Below are positions 46,816 through 56,171 of a DNA stretch of 64,000 nt, in pieces; positions within the stretch are counted from its first letter, which is position 1; each line of letters opens with the position of its first letter. Under the pieces are notes generated by a model. The model was not told where the DNA came from and searched no databases. It was given only the letters and a program-made list of their open reading frames with translations. Source of the stretch: Acinetobacter calcoaceticus DSM 30006 = CIP 81.8. GTDB taxonomy: Bacteria > Pseudomonadota > Gammaproteobacteria > Pseudomonadales > Moraxellaceae. Where the stretch lies: positions 424,001 through 488,000 of the forward strand of contig NZ_KB849778.1 in NCBI RefSeq assembly GCF_000368965.1, read 5' to 3'. The translations under genes and the position numbers were made by a program.

Positions 46816-48111
46816 ATGTCCAATTGGTTTCCAAAATGGCAGCCTTACCAAGGTGATATTGACCATCGGCCAGTCTCTACTAATGAATATCTCCCTCCAG
46901 TTCAAAGTACTATTTTAGGTATCCAACATGCGTTTGCCATGTTTGGAGCAACTGTTTTAGCACCATTACTCATGGGTTTTAATCCAAATCTTGCCATTTT
47001 AATGTCTGGCATCTGTACCATCCTGTTCTTCTTAATTACAGGTGGTCGCGTTCCAAGTTACTTAGGCTCAAGTTTTGCCTTTATTGGTGTGGTTGCAGCA
47101 GCGACTGGGCATATTACAGGTTCAGGTGCAAATCCAAACCTCTCTATGGCTTTAGGTGGAATCGTAGCATGTGGCGTGTTTTATGCCCTCATCGGTTTTA
47201 TTGTGATGCTTACTGGCACACGCTGGATTGAAAAACTCATGCCACCTGTCGTTACTGGTGCCATTGTAATGATTATTGGTCTAAACCTTGCACCAGTGAC
47301 AATCAAAGGTGTTGCAGGCCAACCATTTGAAATGTGGATGGCACTCATTACCGTACTTTGTATGGGAAGTATTGCTGTATTTACTCGTGGCTTATTGCAA
47401 CGTCTACTTTTATTGGTCGGTTTAATCTTGGCTTATGTGATTTATGCCATCACCACCAATGGTCTAGGTTTAGGTAAACCAATCGATTTTAGCCAGATTT
47501 CAGCGGCTGCGTGGTTCGGAATTCCAAGCTTTTCACATCCTACTTTTGACACCAGAGCTATGCTAATTATTGCTCCGGTTGCGCTTATTTTAGTAGCAGA
47601 AAACCTAGGGCATATTAAAGCTGTAGGTGCCATGACTGGTGAAAACCTAACTCCACAATTAGGCAAAGCATTTGTCGCTGATGGTCTGGCAACTACACTT
47701 TCGGGTAGCGTTGGCGCACCCGGTATGACCACTTATGGTGAAAACATTGGGGTCATGGCGGTAACTCGTGTCTATTCAACCATTGTTTTTGTTATTGCTG
47801 GCGTCTTTGCAATTTTCTTGGGTTTATCTCCAAAATTTGGCGCAGTAATTAGCACCATCCCAAATGCTGTTTTAACAGGTGCGTCTATTGTCGTGTTTGG
47901 TTTAATTACCATTGCTGGTGCAAAAATCTGGATTGAAAATAAAGTCGATTTTTCTAACAATAAAAACCTGATTGTTGCTTCTGTGACGATTATTTTAGGT
48001 GCCGGAAACTTTGAATTGATGTTTGGTAATTTCAATTTAGGCGGCATTGGTACAGCAACGTTTGCAGCCATTATTTTGAACTGGTTATTTAGTTTAAAAG
48101 ATAAAACGTAA
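46816..48111 (+). CDS. Uracil/pyrimidine permease, NCS2 family (RutG-like)
   Basis: This 431-residue membrane transporter has the NCS2 fold of about 14 helices. It closely resembles E. coli RutG: QHAFAMFGATVLAPLLMGF, TGGRVPSYLGSSFAFIGVVA, ERW-type TRWIEKLMPPVVTGAIV and LVAENLGHIKAVGAMTGEN with the substrate-binding Glu. Uracil or another pyrimidine is the likely substrate, with proton symport. The rut operon is not in the window. A LysR gene lies downstream on the same strand after a strong terminator. Confidence 0.88.
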   Translation: MSNWFPKWQPYQGDIDHRPVSTNEYLPPVQSTILGIQHAFAMFGATVLAPLLMGFNPNLAILMSGICTILFFLITGGRVPSYLGSSFAFIGVVAAATGHITGSGANPNLSMALGGIVACGVFYALIGFIVMLTGTRWIEKLMPPVVTGAIVMIIGLNLAPVTIKGVAGQPFEMWMALITVLCMGSIAVFTRGLLQRLLLLVGLILAYVIYAITTNGLGLGKPIDFSQISAAAWFGIPSFSHPTFDTRAMLIIAPVALILVAENLGHIKAVGAMTGENLTPQLGKAFVADGLATTLSGSVGAPGMTTYGENIGVMAVTRVYSTIVFVIAGVFAIFLGLSPKFGAVISTIPNAVLTGASIVVFGLITIAGAKIWIENKVDFSNNKNLIVASVTIILGAGNFELMFGNFNLGGIGTATFAAIILNWLFSLKDKT

Positions 48112-48116
48112 GTTCC

Positions 48117-48142
48117 AAAAGGCAGCATCAGCTGCCTTTTTT
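48117..48142 (+). terminator. Terminator after the NCS2 permease gene
   Basis: AAAAGGCAGC, loop ATCA, GCTGCCTTTTTT. The 10-bp hairpin starts just after the stop and ends in a T run. Confidence 0.9.
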
Positions 48143-48217
48143 ATTATTATTTTTCATCGACCTTTCTTGATCACTTTTTAGTATGATGATCTCTTACCCT
48201 TCAATACGTTCCCTGTC

Positions 48218-49108
48218 ATGCGTTTTGATTTTTTTGATTTACAACTGGTTCTCCATATTGTCTCTACAGGTAGCTTAACTAAAGGTGCAGATCGTTCCGC
48301 GATTTCACTTCAGGCTGCCAGCGAACGTATAAAAAAACTCGAACAATATTTTGAAACTCCTTTATTTATTCGCCAGACAACAGGAGTCGAACTCACGACC
48401 GCAGGACATGCTTTTACTGAGCATGCTCGTCAGCTTTTGGCACAAAAAGATCAACTCGAACAAGAAATGCAGCGTTTTAGGCAAAAGACCACAGAATCAT
48501 TGATCCTTTGGTGTAACTCTTCTGCTCAAAGTGAATATCTACCGCCTCTCTTACCGCAATATCTAGTACTACATCCCGAGATAAATATCGATTTACATGA
48601 AGCCGAAAGCTCAGAAATTGTAGATGCATTAACACAAGGGGTTGCAAGTCTCGGTCTCGTTTCAAGTTTTTTTGATACCAGACATTTGCAAACAAAACAA
48701 TTTGCCAGCGACCCTTTAGTTCTGATTTGCCCTACTACCCACAATTTAGCTCAATACCAAGAGCTGAATTTGGTCGATGCTCTAAGCTATGGCTTTATTG
48801 GCCTTAAACCCCATCACTCTTTGCAGCAGTCCATCGAAACTCAAGCTAAATTACTAGGCTTTAACATACAGTACCGTTTACGTTTACCTAGCTTTGGCGC
48901 AATTGCTGAAGTTGTTGCTAAGGGAGTAGGGATTGCAATTATGCCCGCCCGCGCTGCACAGCGTTTGCAATCAGACTATGATTTTCATTCAATCCAGTTA
49001 CTCGGTGCATGGGCAAATCGTAAACTGCTTTTAGCCACACAAAATTTCAATCAACTCCCTCAAAGCTATCAACAGTTTTCTGATTTTTTACTGCAACATC
49101 GCCCTTAA
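48218..49108 (+). CDS. LysR family transcriptional regulator
   Basis: This 296-residue regulator has the LysR DNA-binding domain (SLTKGADRSAISLQAASERI, about residues 19-38) followed by a two-part substrate-binding domain. It has LFIRQTTGVELTTAG, the usual wing of the family. It is convergent with the TSUP gene, whose stop lies about ten bases away. A regulatory link with that transporter is plausible but the orientation is not the usual divergent one. Target and ligand are unknown. Confidence 0.85.
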   Translation: MRFDFFDLQLVLHIVSTGSLTKGADRSAISLQAASERIKKLEQYFETPLFIRQTTGVELTTAGHAFTEHARQLLAQKDQLEQEMQRFRQKTTESLILWCNSSAQSEYLPPLLPQYLVLHPEINIDLHEAESSEIVDALTQGVASLGLVSSFFDTRHLQTKQFASDPLVLICPTTHNLAQYQELNLVDALSYGFIGLKPHHSLQQSIETQAKLLGFNIQYRLRLPSFGAIAEVVAKGVGIAIMPARAAQRLQSDYDFHSIQLLGAWANRKLLLATQNFNQLPQSYQQFSDFLLQHRP

Positions 49109-49117
49109 ACACTTGGC

Positions 49118-49849
49118 TTAGTGCAAAACCATATAAATCCCTAATGACATCAAACCAATAAAAAATATACGACGAAATTTTTGTTCATTCAGTCGATAAC
49201 GGATTTTTTTACCTAACCACATTCCAACTAATGCAGCAAATAAAGCCGCAAAAGATAAACGATAGTCTAGCGTTATTCCTGACATAGGGTTGTGATGTAA
49301 AAAGACTGCAAGGCAAATCGTAGAGACAGTAAAAGTCAGCCCCAAAGCCTGTACCAGCTCATCACGTTTTAAATGCAACGACTGCAAGTAAGGCACTACT
49401 GGAATAATAATAACCCCAGTAGCTACGGTCACTGCCCCACCAATATAACCAATGATGGGCGATAGCCAACGCTCATGTGGCCCTAAGTGTGGAAGCTTCT
49501 TCACGCATAGACCATAGAGCCCATATAAGGCCAACATACAGCCTAATAAAATTTCACTACTATGCCCATGACTTTGGCTCAAGGTGGGCAGAAAGCTCCA
49601 TATTGAGCCCACCACTATGCCTACAAGCAAAGTCCAGAAACGGCGAATAAAAGCCCAGACATGTCCTTCAGCGAAAAGCTGCCAAACATTAGTGACCATT
49701 GAAGGAACAATCAGAAGAGATGCTGCTTGAAAAGGACTCATTGCGATGGTGAGTAGGCCCATCGATACCGCGGGCAACCCTAAGCCGATCATGCCTTTAA
49801 TCATGCCAGCAAAGGCAAAAACCACCATAATAATTGCTAGAAATGTCAC
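49118..49849 (-). CDS. Sulfite exporter TauE/SafE family (TSUP) transporter
   Basis: This 243-residue membrane protein has about eight hydrophobic helices and TSUP features such as GMIKGMIGLGLPAVSMGLLTI and GGAVTVATGVIIIPVVPYLQS. The family moves sulfite, sulfonates or other small anions. The gene is alone on the minus strand, convergent with the LysR gene. The upstream tandem thioredoxin-fold gene is on the same strand 78 bases away. The substrate is not known. Confidence 0.85.
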   Translation of the reverse strand: MTFLAIIMVVFAFAGMIKGMIGLGLPAVSMGLLTIAMSPFQAASLLIVPSMVTNVWQLFAEGHVWAFIRRFWTLLVGIVVGSIWSFLPTLSQSHGHSSEILLGCMLALYGLYGLCVKKLPHLGPHERWLSPIIGYIGGAVTVATGVIIIPVVPYLQSLHLKRDELVQALGLTFTVSTICLAVFLHHNPMSGITLDYRLSFAALFAALVGMWLGKKIRYRLNEQKFRRIFFIGLMSLGIYMVLH

Positions 49850-49927
49850 TGTTTATCTCCGATTCCCTACAAGGCTATGCTACGGAAAAAACAGGCTTTG
49901 CCCTATTCTTGTTTTTAGGAGAAGGCC

Positions 49928-51217
49928 TCAATTAAAAGTTGAGGCCGTTTTATATTTTTCTTCCAATACATTGCTAAAAATACTTTCAATCATCCAAACA
50001 CGATACAAACTATTAAATACATAGCTTTGCCCATCAATACGCAACTCTAAAACTGGTAAATCAGGCTGATGCTTATCTCTGCAAAATGTGTCATTTTGCG
50101 CCAGAACAGCTGGCACATCCTGTTCGGTTAACTGCTCAATTCCCAACTGTTGCTGTAATTCTTGGAAATGCTTTTTGAAAGATAAATCTTTGCCTTTTGT
50201 CCAAACAGCCTGCAAAATCGTAAAAACCGTATCGATTTGCTGATTTTCAGGCACGCTATAGAAAAGCTTTGCCATTTCAAGCGTACTTTCTTCTGTAGGA
50301 CGGCAAAAAGGGGTAAAAGCTACATCTGTTCGTTTAGAAACACGGGTTGCCAAACTCCAGTCAAACCAATCTCGGCCTTGATAGCTTAAAGGGTAAACTT
50401 TTAATTGAATGTCATAATACTCGGCCAGCTCTTCCTTAATATAAGCAAGTAACAGCCAACTCATTGGATCTTCTAAGGCAATATATATATCGAGTTCAGG
50501 ACGAAGTGTCTGAATTTCGGTAAGTGCCTCAGCATCATTAATCAAATGTTCACGCCATTCGATATGATTAATTAAAAAGATCGGATTACCAGTCAGTAAC
50601 TTTTGCTGTTTTAGACGACGGGTTAAACGTAATAAATCATCTACTGCATGATACTTACGTCCACCAAATTCAAAGTACGCCGCCGGTACAGGCTCATCCG
50701 TAAAAATACGTTCTGAAAAATGTTGAGGGAGCTGATGTTTAACTGCCATGGCATGTAAAGTACGTAGCTTTCCATATTGCTGCTGCCAAAGCATGTGAAA
50801 AATATCTTCTAGTAAATGTAAGAAATTCTGACCTTGTAATGGGGTTCTTTTTAATATGACAGCAGCTTGTTTTAAAGATTCTTGGCTTGGGATTTCTGGA
50901 AATTCATCAAAAGCAAAACGGTGTTGCTTGGCTAAAATTTTCGCATCATTCAGACAATAATTTTGCCACTCTTCATGTGACATACTATTCGGAGGCTCAG
51001 AAGCCGTATGGGAAATAATAATCTTTAAAGGCTTAAGTTCATCACTTAAAATCTCATCGAGCTGAGACAATTGCTGAACAGCCAAATAGCTATACACATC
51101 ATCAAGTCGTAAATAAATACTTAAACCATTTTCCGTGGGTAACACCGCTTGACGAGAGGGTTTTTGGTAAAACCAACTCGATCGGATAGGGTCAAACCAA
51201 CGGCGTAGCAGTAACAT
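49928..51217 (-). CDS. Protein with two thioredoxin/DsbA-like (HCCA isomerase-like) halves
   Basis: This 429-residue protein has two repeats that each resemble the start of the 2-hydroxychromene-2-carboxylate isomerase (kappa-GST/DsbA-like) fold: LSIYLRLDDVYSYLAVQQLS (about residues 32-51) and DIYIALEDPMSWLLLAYIKE (about residues 235-255). Each is followed by a segment rich in helices and then a beta strand. No signal peptide is obvious and CxxC motifs are absent, so disulfide catalysis is unlikely. It may be a glutathione-dependent isomerase-like protein or a non-catalytic relative. No pathway gene adjoins it. The stop codon lies within a GGCCTCAA/TTGAGGCC hairpin. Confidence 0.65.
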   Translation of the reverse strand: MLLLRRWFDPIRSSWFYQKPSRQAVLPTENGLSIYLRLDDVYSYLAVQQLSQLDEILSDELKPLKIIISHTASEPPNSMSHEEWQNYCLNDAKILAKQHRFAFDEFPEIPSQESLKQAAVILKRTPLQGQNFLHLLEDIFHMLWQQQYGKLRTLHAMAVKHQLPQHFSERIFTDEPVPAAYFEFGGRKYHAVDDLLRLTRRLKQQKLLTGNPIFLINHIEWREHLINDAEALTEIQTLRPELDIYIALEDPMSWLLLAYIKEELAEYYDIQLKVYPLSYQGRDWFDWSLATRVSKRTDVAFTPFCRPTEESTLEMAKLFYSVPENQQIDTVFTILQAVWTKGKDLSFKKHFQELQQQLGIEQLTEQDVPAVLAQNDTFCRDKHQPDLPVLELRIDGQSYVFNSLYRVWMIESIFSNVLEEKYKTASTFN

Positions 51218-51534
51218 GAATAGTGCCTCTAAAAAATAAAATCCTAAGCTAGACCAAAAAACTGCTTTGATCGCAGTACAAAGTGCAGCAGAAGCTTAAT
51301 ATACAAAATACTGACGAGCTCTGCTTACGCAGAACAAATATCATGTTATTGCACGTGTTCCTGCATCGGTGAAGATTTTATCATCATTTTATGACAAACC
51401 CATAGAATGACTTGCAACACCCTAATCTACAAGCCTATTTTTTTCATCAGGCGAAAAAAATGCACCCTCAACAGATAATAATTCATCGTGCTGAAAAGTG
51501 CATAATTTCTACTCAATTAATAAAATTGAATATT
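51218..51534. other. Intergenic region upstream of the tandem-fold gene
   Basis: This 317-base region lies between two minus-strand genes. It holds the downstream end of ilvD and the promoter of the tandem-fold gene. A short stem (TCTGC/GCAGA) near 51320 is present. There is no clear terminator after ilvD and no other gene. Confidence 0.5.
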
Positions 51535-53364
51535 TTATAGAACGCGTACAGCTCCTTTCGCTGCACTAGTTGTATGCATTGCATAAACTTTTAACGCTTT
51601 TGATACCTTACGTTTACGTTCTTCTTTCGGGTGCCAGCCTTTCGCCTCTTGAACTGTACGACGGTGCGCCATAGTCGCATCATCAACGTTCAAGTGAATG
51701 GTACGGTTTGGAATATCAATTTCAATGGTATCGCCATCTTCAACCAAACCAATGGCACCGCCTTCAGCAGCTTCTGGCGAAACATGTCCAATCGAAAGGC
51801 CTGATGAACCACCAGAGAAACGACCATCTGTAACTAATGCACAGTCTTTTCCTAAACCTTTTGATTTAAGATAGCTGGTTGGGTAAAGCATTTCTTGCAT
51901 ACCCGGACCACCACGTGGACCTTCATAACGAATAACAACGACATCGCCAGCTTTAATATCATGACCCAAGATTGCATCTACAGCAGCATCTTGACTCTCA
52001 AACACGCGTGCTGTGCCAGTAAATTTTAGGATAGATTCATCTACACCCGCAGTTTTTACAATACAGCCGTCAAGAGCGATGTTGCCGTATAGCACAGCTA
52101 AACCACCATCTTTAGAGAATGCATGTTCTGCATTGCGGATAACACCTTTTTCACGATCGCCATCTAAAGTTGCATAGTAACGATTTTGAGAGAAAGCAAC
52201 TTGCGTTGGTACACCACCCGGAGATGAGCGATAGAACTCATATACGTCTGCATCTTCAGTGCGAATAATATCCCACTTATCCAATGCATCTTTTAAAGTT
52301 TTCTCATGTACGGTTGGTAGTGATACATCAAGTAACTTCGCACGATCAAGCTCACCTAAAATGGCCATGATGCCACCTGCACGGTGTACATCTTCCATAT
52401 GAACATCTTGTTTTGCAGGCGCTACTTTAGATAATACAGGCACTCGACGTGATAGTTCGTCAATATCGTCCATGGTAAAGTCAACTTCCGCTTCACTTGC
52501 CGCAGCCAATAAGTGTAGAACGGTATTGGTTGAACCACCCATTGCAATATCAAGCGTCATGGCATTTTTAAATGCAGCCTTTGTTGCAATTGAACGAGGT
52601 AAAATGCTTGCATCTTCTTGTTCGTAATAGCGCTTAGCCAATTCAACAATAAGCTGACCTGCTTTTAAGAATAATTTTTTACGATTAGCATGTGTCGCGA
52701 CAATCGAACCATTACCCGGTAAAGATAAACCTAACGCTTCAGTTAAACAGTTCATTGAGTTTGCAGTGAACATACCTGAACATGAACCACAGGTTGGACA
52801 TGCTGAACGTTCAAACTCTTCAACTTCTTCGTCTGTATAACTTTCATCAGCCGCAACAACCATTGCATCAACAAGATCAATCGCTTTTTCATTACCGCGG
52901 AATTTGACCTTACCTGCTTCCATTGGTCCACCAGACACAAAAACCACAGGAATATTCAAGCGCATCGCAGCCATGAGCATTCCCGGAGTAATCTTGTCAC
53001 AGTTAGAAATACAGACCATAGCATCAGCACAATGCGCATTTACCATGTACTCTACTGAGTCAGCAATCAAATCACGTGATGGTAAAGAATAAAGCATGCC
53101 GTCATGCCCCATTGCGATCCCGTCGTCTACTGCGATCGTATTGAACTCTTTAGCAACACCACCTGATGCCTGAATTTCTGCTGCAACAAGCTGCCCTAGA
53201 TCTTTAAGATGTACATGGCCCGGAACAAATTGAGTAAATGAATTGACCACCGCAATAATCGGTTTGCCGAAATCTTCATCTTTCATTCCTGTTGCACGCC
53301 ATAAGCCACGTGCGCCAGCCATATTTCTTCCGTGTGTCGATGTTTTTGAACGATAGTCAGGCAT
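51535..53364 (-). CDS. ilvD: Dihydroxy-acid dehydratase
   Basis: IlvD dehydrates dihydroxy-acids to the 2-keto acids of valine, isoleucine and leucine synthesis, using an iron-sulfur cluster. The 609-residue enzyme has cluster-region cysteines in [12 protein letters not shown] and [18 protein letters not shown], and [20 protein letters not shown] near the C-terminus. I start at ATG 53364 ([20 protein letters not shown]), the family N-terminus, preceded by GGAA; an earlier start at 53406 adds 14 unrelated residues. The stop has no strong hairpin after it. Confidence 0.96.
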   Translation of the reverse strand: MPDYRSKTSTHGRNMAGARGLWRATGMKDEDFGKPIIAVVNSFTQFVPGHVHLKDLGQLVAAEIQASGGVAKEFNTIAVDDGIAMGHDGMLYSLPSRDLIADSVEYMVNAHCADAMVCISNCDKITPGMLMAAMRLNIPVVFVSGGPMEAGKVKFRGNEKAIDLVDAMVVAADESYTDEEVEEFERSACPTCGSCSGMFTANSMNCLTEALGLSLPGNGSIVATHANRKKLFLKAGQLIVELAKRYYEQEDASILPRSIATKAAFKNAMTLDIAMGGSTNTVLHLLAAASEAEVDFTMDDIDELSRRVPVLSKVAPAKQDVHMEDVHRAGGIMAILGELDRAKLLDVSLPTVHEKTLKDALDKWDIIRTEDADVYEFYRSSPGGVPTQVAFSQNRYYATLDGDREKGVIRNAEHAFSKDGGLAVLYGNIALDGCIVKTAGVDESILKFTGTARVFESQDAAVDAILGHDIKAGDVVVIRYEGPRGGPGMQEMLYPTSYLKSKGLGKDCALVTDGRFSGGSSGLSIGHVSPEAAEGGAIGLVEDGDTIEIDIPNRTIHLNVDDATMAHRRTVQEAKGWHPKEERKRKVSKALKVYAMHTTSAAKGAVRVL

Positions 53365-53712
53365 TAGTGTTTCCAACAAGTTGTGCTTGAGCGAAATTTC
53401 TCCCACTCTGGCTGAATGATACTGATATAGCGTTAGATCAGTCGGAATATTGACTCATCATCATAATTTGATCATTCTCCATTCTATAGAAGCAAATAAT
53501 ATTCGGAAAGCCAAGAACAGTAATAGTCAGTCAATATTTAGCAAAACTTACATGAATAATTTTTTATTTTTTCATAACCTTTTTTTATCAATAAAAGTTT
53601 TTCAATAATTTTTTGTTCACTATTTAAAAACCAAATCTCTCAATAGCCATGAGTTTAGGGCTTCAAACGTTTTTCACGTATACTACCCACAAACTCTTTT
53701 TGGATTGCATTT
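53365..53712. other. AT-rich intergenic region between ilvD and fmt
   Basis: This 348-base region separates divergent genes. It includes a long T-rich stretch near 53550-53620. TATACT at 53679-53684 is a possible fmt -10 without a clear -35. I see no gene. Confidence 0.5.
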
Positions 53713-54675
53713 GTGAAAATTATTTTTGCTGGCACCCCCGAATTTGCTGCAACAGCATTGGCGGCTTTATTAAAAACTTCCCATGAAATTATCGCGGTTT
53801 ATACTCAACCAGACCGTAAAGCTGGTCGCGGACAAAAATTAACGCCATCTCCTGTAAAACAGCTTGCCCTTGAACATAATATTCCTGTTTATCAACCGCT
53901 TCACTTTAAAGCTTCAACTGAAGAAGGCTTGGCAGCGCAACAAGAACTCGCTGCTTTAGGTGCTGATGTGATGGTGGTTGCTGCCTATGGTTTGATTCTT
54001 CCACAAGCTGTACTCGATACACCTAAATATGGCTGTTTAAATATTCATGGCTCATTATTACCACGTTGGCGCGGTGCAGCACCAATTCAGCGCGCAATCG
54101 CAACAGGTGATGATGAAACAGGAATTACGATTATGCAGATGGCTGCTGGTTTAGATACAGGCGATATGATGTATAAAACCTACTGCCCAATCACCGCAGG
54201 AGAGACCTCTGCCAGCTTGCATGACAAATTGGCTGTTCAAGGTGCAGAAGCGATTTGTACCGTACTTGAATCAGAACAAAGCTTGCAGGATTTTATTGAA
54301 AAACGTGAATTGCAAAATGAAAGCCTAACAGTCTATGCACACAAGCTCGTGAAATCAGAAGCTCGAATTGACTGGTCAACTGATGCTATTCAACTTGACC
54401 GAAATATTCGTGCATTCAACCCTTGGCCTGTTGCCTTCGTTCAGCTTGACGAAAATAATGCTCTGCGTATTTGGAGCTCAACAATTTCTAGTCAGACTAA
54501 AGCAAATGTCCAAGCTGGTGAAATTATCGCGATTGATAAGCAAGGCGTACATGTTGCTTGTGGGCAAGATTCATTTATTTGTCTGACCAGTGTGCAATGG
54601 CCGGGCGGCAAAGCAATGAATGCCCAACAAATTGCCCAAACTCAAAAACTTCACGTAGGACAAATTCTGCCATGA
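53713..54675 (+). CDS. fmt: Methionyl-tRNA formyltransferase
   Basis: Fmt formylates initiator Met-tRNA. The 320-residue protein starts at GTG with KIIFAGTPEFAATALAALL and has the folate-binding and catalytic block LNIHGSLLPRWRGAAPIQRA, including the Asn-His pair, with ITIMQMAAGLDTGDM following. The C-terminal tRNA-binding OB-like domain is present. The stop overlaps the rsmB start (ATGA), so the two genes are coupled, as in many bacteria. The length is normal. Confidence 0.95.
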   Translation: MKIIFAGTPEFAATALAALLKTSHEIIAVYTQPDRKAGRGQKLTPSPVKQLALEHNIPVYQPLHFKASTEEGLAAQQELAALGADVMVVAAYGLILPQAVLDTPKYGCLNIHGSLLPRWRGAAPIQRAIATGDDETGITIMQMAAGLDTGDMMYKTYCPITAGETSASLHDKLAVQGAEAICTVLESEQSLQDFIEKRELQNESLTVYAHKLVKSEARIDWSTDAIQLDRNIRAFNPWPVAFVQLDENNALRIWSSTISSQTKANVQAGEIIAIDKQGVHVACGQDSFICLTSVQWPGGKAMNAQQIAQTQKLHVGQILP

Positions 54676-55976
54676 GTCAGGTTTCATCAAATTCGTCACG
54701 ATTTAACTTACGTGCTCAAGTCGTCCAGACGTTATTAAAAGTTCAGCAAGGCCAATCACTCGCTAGTATTTTAAATACACAGCTGAATCAAGTTGCAGAA
54801 CGTGACCGTGCACTATTTCATGAACTTGTTCTGGGTACATTGCGTCAATGGTTTGCGCTTAAATCAATTAGCCTACCTTTACTCAGCAAACCGTTAAATA
54901 ATGAAACTGTTGAAACCTGTCTTTACGTCGGTCTTTATCAAGTTTTATGCACGCGTATTGCCGCACATGCTGCGATCTCTGAAACAGTAGACGCCACTAA
55001 ACAACTTGGGTTCCCAGCACTCAGCGGCATTGTGAATGCTATTTTACGCCGCGCGACGCGTGAAACTGATGACTTTCAGCAAGGTTTACAACAGGCGCAT
55101 GGCTTACCAAGTTGGCTTTATAAGCGTGTGAAAAAAGATTGGGGTGAACAAACCGAATCTCTATGCCAATCATTAAAACAAGTCGCACCTTTAACCTTAA
55201 GGGTTAATCAACGCCACATTGGTCGAGACGCTTATTTAGCAAAATTACAAAATTCAGAAATTAAAGCACGTGCATGTATTTTATCTGAAGCAGGCATCGT
55301 CCTTGAACAATCTGTTCAAATTACCCAGCTACCTGGTTTTGAAGAGGGATGGTTTTCTGTACAAGATGAGCATGCTCAGCTATGTGCAACATTATTGCCA
55401 GATTTAAATAATAAAACAGTGATTGATGCCTGTGCAGCACCCGGTGGAAAAACGGCTCATTTACTCGAAAAGTTTAAACCGGCTAAGCTCATTGCTATTG
55501 ACCAAGATTCTAATCGTTTAGTCCGTGTGACTGAAAATTTAAACCGTTTAGCACTCGATCAAACTCATACTGAAATTTTGGCAGCAGATGCAACCCAATG
55601 GGTTCCAGCGCAGCCTGTAGATTGTATTGTGCTAGATGCGCCTTGCTCTGCAACAGGGGTCATTCGACGTCATCCTGACATACGCCTTTTACGCCAATCT
55701 AGCGACATAGCTCAAACGATTGAGCTACAAAAGCAGATCTTGCAGCATATGTGGCAACAACTCAAAGCTGGTGGCACACTGCTATACATCACTTGTTCAG
55801 TTTTAAAAGCTGAGAATGAACAGCAAATGATAGATTTCTTCGCAGAACATACTGATGCGAAAGAAATCAAAATTGAAGCTGATTGGGGTATTGAGCAAAT
55901 TCATGGCCGCCAATTACTGCCGCAAGCGCAGTCTGGTGATGGATTTTATTATTGTAAAATCCAAAAAATTGCATAA
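54672..55976 (+). CDS. rsmB: 16S rRNA (cytosine-967 C5) methyltransferase
   Basis: RsmB methylates C967 of 16S rRNA with SAM. The 434-residue protein has an N-terminal NusB-like RNA-binding domain (about residues 10-140) and a methyltransferase domain with VIDACAAPGGKTAHLLE, the Cys in LDAPCSATGVIRRHPD and the nucleophile Cys in YITCSVLKAEN. The ATG at 54672 overlaps the fmt stop by four bases; an upstream start at 54558 lies inside fmt. A strong terminator follows. Confidence 0.95.
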   Translation: MSQVSSNSSRFNLRAQVVQTLLKVQQGQSLASILNTQLNQVAERDRALFHELVLGTLRQWFALKSISLPLLSKPLNNETVETCLYVGLYQVLCTRIAAHAAISETVDATKQLGFPALSGIVNAILRRATRETDDFQQGLQQAHGLPSWLYKRVKKDWGEQTESLCQSLKQVAPLTLRVNQRHIGRDAYLAKLQNSEIKARACILSEAGIVLEQSVQITQLPGFEEGWFSVQDEHAQLCATLLPDLNNKTVIDACAAPGGKTAHLLEKFKPAKLIAIDQDSNRLVRVTENLNRLALDQTHTEILAADATQWVPAQPVDCIVLDAPCSATGVIRRHPDIRLLRQSSDIAQTIELQKQILQHMWQQLKAGGTLLYITCSVLKAENEQQMIDFFAEHTDAKEIKIEADWGIEQIHGRQLLPQAQSGDGFYYCKIQKIA

Positions 55977-56004
55977 AAAAAGCAGGCTTCGAGCCTGCTT
56001 TTTA
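55976..56004. terminator. Terminator after rsmB
   Basis: AAAAAAGCAGGC, loop TTCGA, GCCTGCTTTTT. The hairpin begins right at the rsmB stop and also faces the end of the small minus-strand gene at 56016. Confidence 0.92.
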
Positions 56005-56015
56005 CGAGATCAGCA

Positions 56016-56159
56016 TCAAAGCGTGTGCTGATCTTTTACCTCTTCTAAAACATCATCTAACTCTTCAGGATGTTTCGACAAATGCAGAATAGATAAAGCT
56101 AATCCACCCCATAAAAACACCATCGAAATCACCATCATTACGATTGCCGAAGTATTCAT
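56016..56159 (-). CDS. MetS-like small subunit of an NSS amino acid importer
   Basis: A 47-residue protein reads MNTSAIVMMVISMVFLWGGL at the start and ends HPEELDDVLEEVKDQHTL. It has one membrane helix and an acidic C-terminal tail, the layout of MetS, the small subunit needed by the MetP methionine/alanine importer of Corynebacterium. AGGAGG lies seven bases before the ATG and overlaps the stop of the large transporter gene. The two genes are 12 bases apart on the same strand. Confidence 0.88.
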   Translation of the reverse strand: MNTSAIVMMVISMVFLWGGLALSILHLSKHPEELDDVLEEVKDQHTL

Positions 56160-56171
56160 TATTCTATCCTC

